64,000 nucleotides of DNA from NCBI GenBank assembly GCA_037576195.1, contig CM075103.1, forward strand, positions 28,542,723 to 28,606,722, read 5' to 3'. Under the pieces are notes generated by a model. That model saw only the letters and a program-made list of their open reading frames with translations. It did no database searches and was not told the DNA's origin. Numbering within the stretch: the first letter of the stretch is position 1; each line of letters begins with the position of its first letter. The stretch is from Phytoseiulus persimilis. Lineage: Eukaryota > Arthropoda > Arachnida > Mesostigmata > Phytoseiidae. Below, piece after piece: positions 58,801 through 64,000 of the stretch. The position numbers and the translations under genes were made by a program.

Positions 58801-61600
58801 CTCAGTGAGAGGGTTGGGGAGGCGTGAGGGGTTCCGGTGGGAGACGGTCGTCTCCCGAATCTTCAGAGCAGCCGTTTTTCGTGCAGAGAATCGAGACCTT
58901 GGTTAATCTGTTTAGGTGTTGGTTCGTCGGCCGTTAGCAGACCGGGAACTAATCGCGTTTAGCCTCGAGTCGGGCGACCAAGACGGAACTGAGTCTCTTC
59001 CTCACTAGTTCCAGCAGCGTACGGCTCGTCCGCGTCATCTCCCATGTCGGCGCCGCGGATACCGGTTCGTGACACGCGTCCCCCACCACCTACCGAGAAC
59101 TCACGAGACCCTGTCGTGAATGATACCCTCGATCGGGAGTCGGGTAAGCCCTCCAGTATTCAAATCATGTTCCGGGCCGAACGCTTAAAAGTTCAAAGAT
59201 TCGCCCGAAATAGCTGCCGACGCTCGAGCGTGTGCAGTTCCAGATCGAAGTGTGATATCCAGAGAATTTCGTTCGATTTCCCGCTCGTTACCGTCGTACG
59301 GAGGTAACCGGGAGAACGGGGAGGGAGATCCTCATCAACGGGAACATCATCGCGATCTGAGCCAACAGCGAACGAAGCGGGCAAGTCGGCGGGATCCGGT
59401 GCCGCTGTCGGTTGAGACAGCGGCAAAGGTCAGATTCAAACGGAAGGCGACGTCTAGTCGCCACCGGTAGAATAAGCAGAGGGAGCCGGCGGAACTGGGA
59501 ATCTTAATCTGGCGGGCTGAACAGAATGAATGAGACTTGCGAGATCGAAGTTCTCAGCCGTGAGTGGCCGCCTTACCATGGTGCAGAAGTGTTGATGGGC
59601 TTCACAAGGGGAAAAACGACCAGAATTTCGATACGATCGAACGAAAAATTTCACAGGACGCCGGAAAACGAACCAGCGGCTTTCAAGGATCGTGTTCCTG
59701 CATCCTGCTCCGACTGAGCTCAAACGAAGTGCGCTGGCTCGATCACCTGATGAGACTCGGCCGTGGATCGAAGTCCCACAACAGTTCAGTAAAACGCCCT
59801 GACCAGAAAGCAGGACCGATTGGCGACAATCGTCTTCGAGGAACGTGAGGAGACGGCATTGTTTTCCGTAAAGGAGAGCGAAAGAGAGATTCGGCGCCTC
59901 AGGGAAGTTTCCCCGAAGAGAGAAGATGTGATCGATACCCGAGCATAGGCTCAGCCGGTATCCATCCACATTCTGCTGAACACACAGCGCTTGGTTCACG
60001 AATGAATCCCCTTGTTCGCCTACCCGAAGAGCCAGTGTCGATTCTGGATCGCTTCCCCGAACCTTCGAATCCCTCCATCGTTCCTCTCGCCGATAAGGGT
60101 TCACGGACCTTTGAACTGATATTTTCACTTGGTTCATATAGGTTCAGGAGGTTGGCTTGCGAATTTTTCTGAAACTGTGGTGATGCACAGTCTGCATTCC
60201 CTGGGATATGAAGGTCCATCGATCCGTGATCCCGGGTCACAATGGGACCGGAATCGCTCCACCCTCAACTTTCCGTCGCCACTTTCCGAACCGATTCACG
60301 AATATCACCCATGCTCTCGATTCCCCGGGGTTCGACCGGTTTCAAACAGTTATCGAACGAGAGAAACTGCGAGAAAGCACGGAGAGTCGTGGAAACGAGA
60401 AGCTATTTTTCCTCTTCCTGTGAAGTTTCTGCTCTCATGGACATTGCCGTATTCAACTGGACCCGGAAAAATCTATCCTTGGCTCCTCGCGGTTTAACTC
60501 TGGCCGGTGGAGTGCACCAGAGTTCTTCAGTGAGCCATCAGCTCTCACTCCGTTGCGATAACAGGACTCGGAACGGTGTGTTCGATCCTTTATCAACGGG
60601 AAGAAGACGACGGAAACGTTTCAATCCGGTCCTGGGAAACTCCCAGAAATTACTCATTTGGGAGTCGCTTTTGATCAATATCGGGGCTGCGCCGTTCAAG
60701 TTTTCTGCCTAATGCGGACAAGTAGAAGACTCTAGGGATGATACTTCGGCATGAGCTCTGTGATTGCAATATCATCAACAGCGTTGACCTATGCGACGTA
60801 CACCACGTGCCGCTACGTGTCATCAGGAGCACCACCATCGGAACGCCGATGACGACACTCCTCATGCCCTCGGTGGAGCGACATTCTCGAACAACGTCTC
60901 TGGTGGAATTCGGAAATCGCGACTCTGTCTTTGAACGCGAGAATTCTTGTTGTGATTTTGTATTTCAGGCGGATTCCTCATAGAAACTGAGATTTGCCGA
61001 ATGGAATCAGCCCTGAGGGAGATCTTTTTCTACCGGCGACACCGGTCAGAATTAACATCCTGCTCGAGAAGGGTCTGAACTGAATGATCCATCTGAGAAG
61101 TTCTGATCGTGATTCTTCCCAATTGTTCTGAATCGTGTCGAGATGCTCCTCGGGATGGCAGAGCTGAACATGAAAACTCCATCCCCACCTAACGACGGAT
61201 CATCACGATTTGTCTGACTTTGAACGCGGCTGGGGCGAGATTTGCGAAGGAGAAAAGTATTTTTCAGTTTCTTCTTCAAAACGAAAGTCGATCAGTGTCT
61301 GCCCGCCCGCTCGCCGGCTTGTACGTCTCTTCAGCTGGCTGCGATGCCCGTTTCCGGATGGGCGAGTCTTTGAAGTCGAAGTTCAGCGTGAGCGGCCGCG
61401 GCTCGAGCAACAGCTTCAACAACGACGACATCCAGTCAGCCAGCCAACCAACCGCCGAGCCGGTTTGCTGGTGCGCCGGAATGCACCGGGACTTGCACGG
61501 GTGTTACCCTGGCCGCCAGATGACGGAACTATTTTATTGTGCGCTGCGTTTGTCTGTGCGAGTGCGTGTGACTTTGCCCGGCTGACTGGTCCGTAGGCTG

Positions 61601-61641
61601 CTCGTTCGTTCGTTCGCTCGCTTGGTCGGTCGGTCGGTCGG
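61601..61641. repeat. TTCG/GTCG tetranucleotide repeat
   Basis: Successive TTCG-type and then GTCG-type tetranucleotides form one imperfect microsatellite. Confidence 0.8.
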
Positions 61642-62241
61642 ACAGATTCCCGGCTGGTTTGTGTGAGAGAATTTTTCCCCAAAAAAGCAAACGCCGGGGC
61701 CCTAATCCACGACAATGACGACAGTTGTTGTCGGAATCGATTTCCCTAAGCCGCGCAGAGCCACCGCGCCTCCGATGATGCGACTCAGTTCTGTTGACAT
61801 TTTCACGCAGGCGCAAATAGTCAACACTCCCGCGCGTTTTCTGATTCACTCGATTCGACAGCTTCGCATTTTCAATTCCAGTTTCTCCGACGCTCGCGTC
61901 GATTCAACCTTGAGCACCGATCCGCCATTCACTCAGATCGCGAGTGACGAACGACTCGAGCCGAAACCTGTAACGAACACTGCACTCTTCTGGAAGTCGG
62001 CAGAAGCTCTTGTTCGCGAGGAGACACGGATTGACATCCTCCGCGGCTGTCGAGCTCTCGTGATGGTCTATCTCTCCCCTGTCTTCCGTTAATTACAGGG
62101 CTATTGTGATCGGAGTTCGGCTCCCTTGTCTTCTTTTGTTACTACTCCTTTGTTCCCTGAGGGAGGAATTTCGTTCTCCCGGTATCGAGAGGGTCCTCGG
62201 CAGGACAACCAGGGGTGCGTTCTTTTGATCATTGGACTTTG

Positions 62242-62916
62242 ATGGATCAAACCGGGGTCTTCCGCAGTCCTAAATCGTCAACGAGGACATTTCACGACTC
62301 ATCCAGGTTTTGCTGTCCGGTACGATTCGCTGCGAACTGGACTCAGCTCACACATTACCCCCTCGTCTTGGAAAACAGAACTCACGGGTCTGATATTTCG
62401 GTATCGATGATAACGGCTCGATCAATCCAAAAACGAACCTTTGGGGGATTCCAAGAAGACCAGAGATCCTCCCCAAACACTCCCAAGCTCATCACAACAA
62501 GCGCTGGGCATTCGTTGGGAAATGATTTTCTGAAACACGATAACAACTATACTCAGCCTCCCATTCGTCGTCAACTGTTCAATGCTCCATCATCAAGCCT
62601 GTCGCTGAGCACGGTTGGGAGCTCCTCTGTGAACGTAGAGCGCAGATTGAGACATGCGCAGGATGTATCACAGGGCGAGGGCCGCGGTGGATTGATTTCT
62701 CATCTCCAACGAAGGAGCCCGTTTGTCAACATCCAGTCCCAGAGAACAATGATTTCAAAAGAGCAACACAAAACAGGAGAGTCTATCAGTCGAATAAAGG
62801 ACAGGAGGACGGAAACTAAATTGAGGACAAGGGGACCGAGGGGGAAACAGCAGAACAAAGATCAGACGAAGAGCACGGTGAAGAGAAAGAGTAGGGGGGG
62901 GGGGGGCAGAGGATAA
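62242..62916 (+). CDS. Hypothetical Ser/Arg-rich ORF, 224 aa
   Basis: This plus-strand ORF runs from the ATG at 62242 (MDQTGVFRSPKSSTRTFHDS) to a stop at 62916. It is polar, with serine- and asparagine-rich middle sections and a strongly basic tail (KIKDRRTETKLRTRGPRGK style). No domain or membrane segment is seen. The length is notable, but the 3' half is purine-rich, which suppresses stop codons, and it ends at a run of 13 G (62894-62906) that would be prone to frameshift. It may be a disordered nuclear protein exon or chance. The antisense hydrophobic frame over 62755-63174 is a shadow of this purine-rich sequence. Confidence 0.25.
   Translation: MDQTGVFRSPKSSTRTFHDSSRFCCPVRFAANWTQLTHYPLVLENRTHGSDISVSMITARSIQKRTFGGFQEDQRSSPNTPKLITTSAGHSLGNDFLKHDNNYTQPPIRRQLFNAPSSSLSLSTVGSSSVNVERRLRHAQDVSQGEGRGGLISHLQRRSPFVNIQSQRTMISKEQHKTGESISRIKDRRTETKLRTRGPRGKQQNKDQTKSTVKRKSRGGGGRG
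62894..62906. repeat. Poly(G) tract
   Basis: Thirteen consecutive guanines near the end of the hypothetical ORF. Confidence 0.85.
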
Positions 62917-64000
62917 CAATGACCGAAAAACACGAAGAATCCTTCTGAGGACAATGCGACCAAGCAAAAGAGCGACCAGGGAAAACTCAAGGACACTCAT
63001 GGGAAACGACAACAGAAAACACAACCAGAGAAGAGAAACCAACGAAGTCATGCGAGCAGGAAGGAGATACAAATAAAGAAAGAGGGAGCTCACCATCAAC
63101 CACGACATCTGGGGCAGGCGTCGAGGAACTCGAATTCGTGACTCTTCCCTCTTTCGAGAGATAGATAATCGCATTCTCCGATCGGACGTTCAGATTCGAC
63201 AAATACGCAGTGTAACAATCTACCTGATGCTCTATTCGCAAGCAATCATGACACAGTATCGTCCCTGTTCGTGTATTCGGTCTTCCTGAGGGTGAATTTC
63301 TGAATTTTTATGAAATGCGCAGTCGACCGTTCTTCCATGGCTCTCCAGTGAAATCTATATTCCGAATTGATTCCGGCGTTTGCTCAACCGTTCCGTCCGT
63401 GGAAGGAAGAATCATTCCCTCGAGGAATCTCAATCTAAAAAGTCCGGCTGTAAGTGACTCATACGTGGTTGATAACGAGCTCCGAGCCTGGAGACGACGA
63501 TGCCGAGATGTCTAGCTTCGCTGACTCCGTTGTTCTCCGAGGAAAACTTCTTGTTCCCAGGGAAATCTCCTCAGGCGATCTCTACGGTAACCGTTTCGGG
63601 GTCGCGACGGGCGAAAACTTTCACATCAGGATCAGGAGAGTCGATTATACGGGTTGGGCGAATTTCCGGCGCAATCCGACAACGGAAATTTTGCGTCTTT
63701 TCGCCAAATCGTTTCTCTCGATCAGAATTCTGTCGTCAGAATCGGTCTCGGAGGACAATCTCGGAAACCTGAATAATTATGCATCGATTAGGAGCTGTTG
63801 ATCCCAGATCTCTCGAAAGTGTCGACCAGACATGGCTCGCTCGACCCGGAAAGCCAGCCAGCCTTTTTTGCCATTTCCTTGTAGGTAATGTGTGCGGCTT
63901 TGGTTGTTTAGGAGCTCTATCATGACTCGACTGACAATCGGTTCCTGCGGCTCTTGGAATTTCATAACGGACAGCGGGTCGGCGCAGTTCGACTCGAATA
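62917..64000. other. No confident gene
   Basis: A plus-strand frame at 63454-63801 reads smoothly (FADSVVLRGKLLVPREISSG and on) but has no recognised domain and is cut by the lack of context at the window edge. Confidence 0.3.

Larger units (their letters stand above)
53653..62241. other. No confident gene
   Basis: This 8.6-kb stretch downstream of the lectin has overlapping frames on both strands without family resemblance. One weak candidate is listed separately (55200-55631). A GA tract lies at 55865-55879 and a TCGG/TTCG repeat at 61601-61641. Confidence 0.3.

Noticed and set aside
59454..60137. 227-codon minus-strand ORF
   Set aside because: It has no domain, no signal or membrane segment and no splice context. 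It overlaps several open frames on the other strand, so length alone is not persuasive at this base composition.
62755..63174. Minus-strand ORF with many leucine-rich hydrophobic stretches, looking like a membrane protein
   Set aside because: It is antisense to purine-rich sequence, which automatically yields Leu/Phe/Ser codons.

Overview
The window is nuclear DNA of a small-genome arthropod, most likely a mite; a mesostigmatid such as a phytoseiid predatory mite would fit. The reasons are: spliced genes with short GT-AG introns (63 to 218 nt, plus two of 1.8 and 3.5 kb); roughly even base composition; ordinary metazoan housekeeping proteins (UBAP1 and SAE1); a secreted glycine-rich GYGHRG protein of cuticle or silk type; and chemoreceptors of both arthropod classes (ionotropic-receptor-like and gustatory-receptor-like). 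There are no operons, no Shine-Dalgarno sites and no prokaryotic mobile elements. The species is inference only.

Layout. 1-4.1 kb holds at most one unassigned exon. 4.14-4.81 kb is a foldback-like element whose inverted ends are each built from tandem 17-bp units. 6.3-17 kb holds pieces of gustatory-receptor-like (GR) genes on the minus strand, several visibly broken, with an intact plus-strand glycine-rich secreted protein gene (9.5-10.1 kb, TATA box and poly(A) signal) among them. 22.2-24.9 kb holds two well-supported housekeeping genes that converge tail to tail: UBAP1 (ESCRT-I, plus) and SAE1/AOS1 (SUMO-activating enzyme subunit 1, minus). 26.9-28.8 and 36.9-38.8 kb hold two intronless paralogous ionotropic-receptor-like genes. 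Between them lie an approximately 3.6-kb minisatellite of 45-bp units that is open in several frames, an AAAC microsatellite and a truncated non-LTR retrotransposon. 39-40 kb holds another decayed GR-like relic. 46.8-53.7 kb holds a seven-exon gene for a secreted or membrane-anchored F-type (fucolectin-like) lectin with a PAN/apple-like region in front. The last 10 kb has only weak candidate ORFs.

The best-supported proteins do not form one pathway. UBAP1 and SAE1 act in ubiquitin and SUMO biology. The lectin is a candidate glycan-recognition or innate-immune protein. The IR-like and GR-like genes are lineage-specific chemoreceptors with the usual marks of birth-and-death evolution: tandem paralogues, frameshifted exons and orphan fragments. 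Spliced coordinates were built by hand from reading frame and GT/AG sites and have no transcript support.
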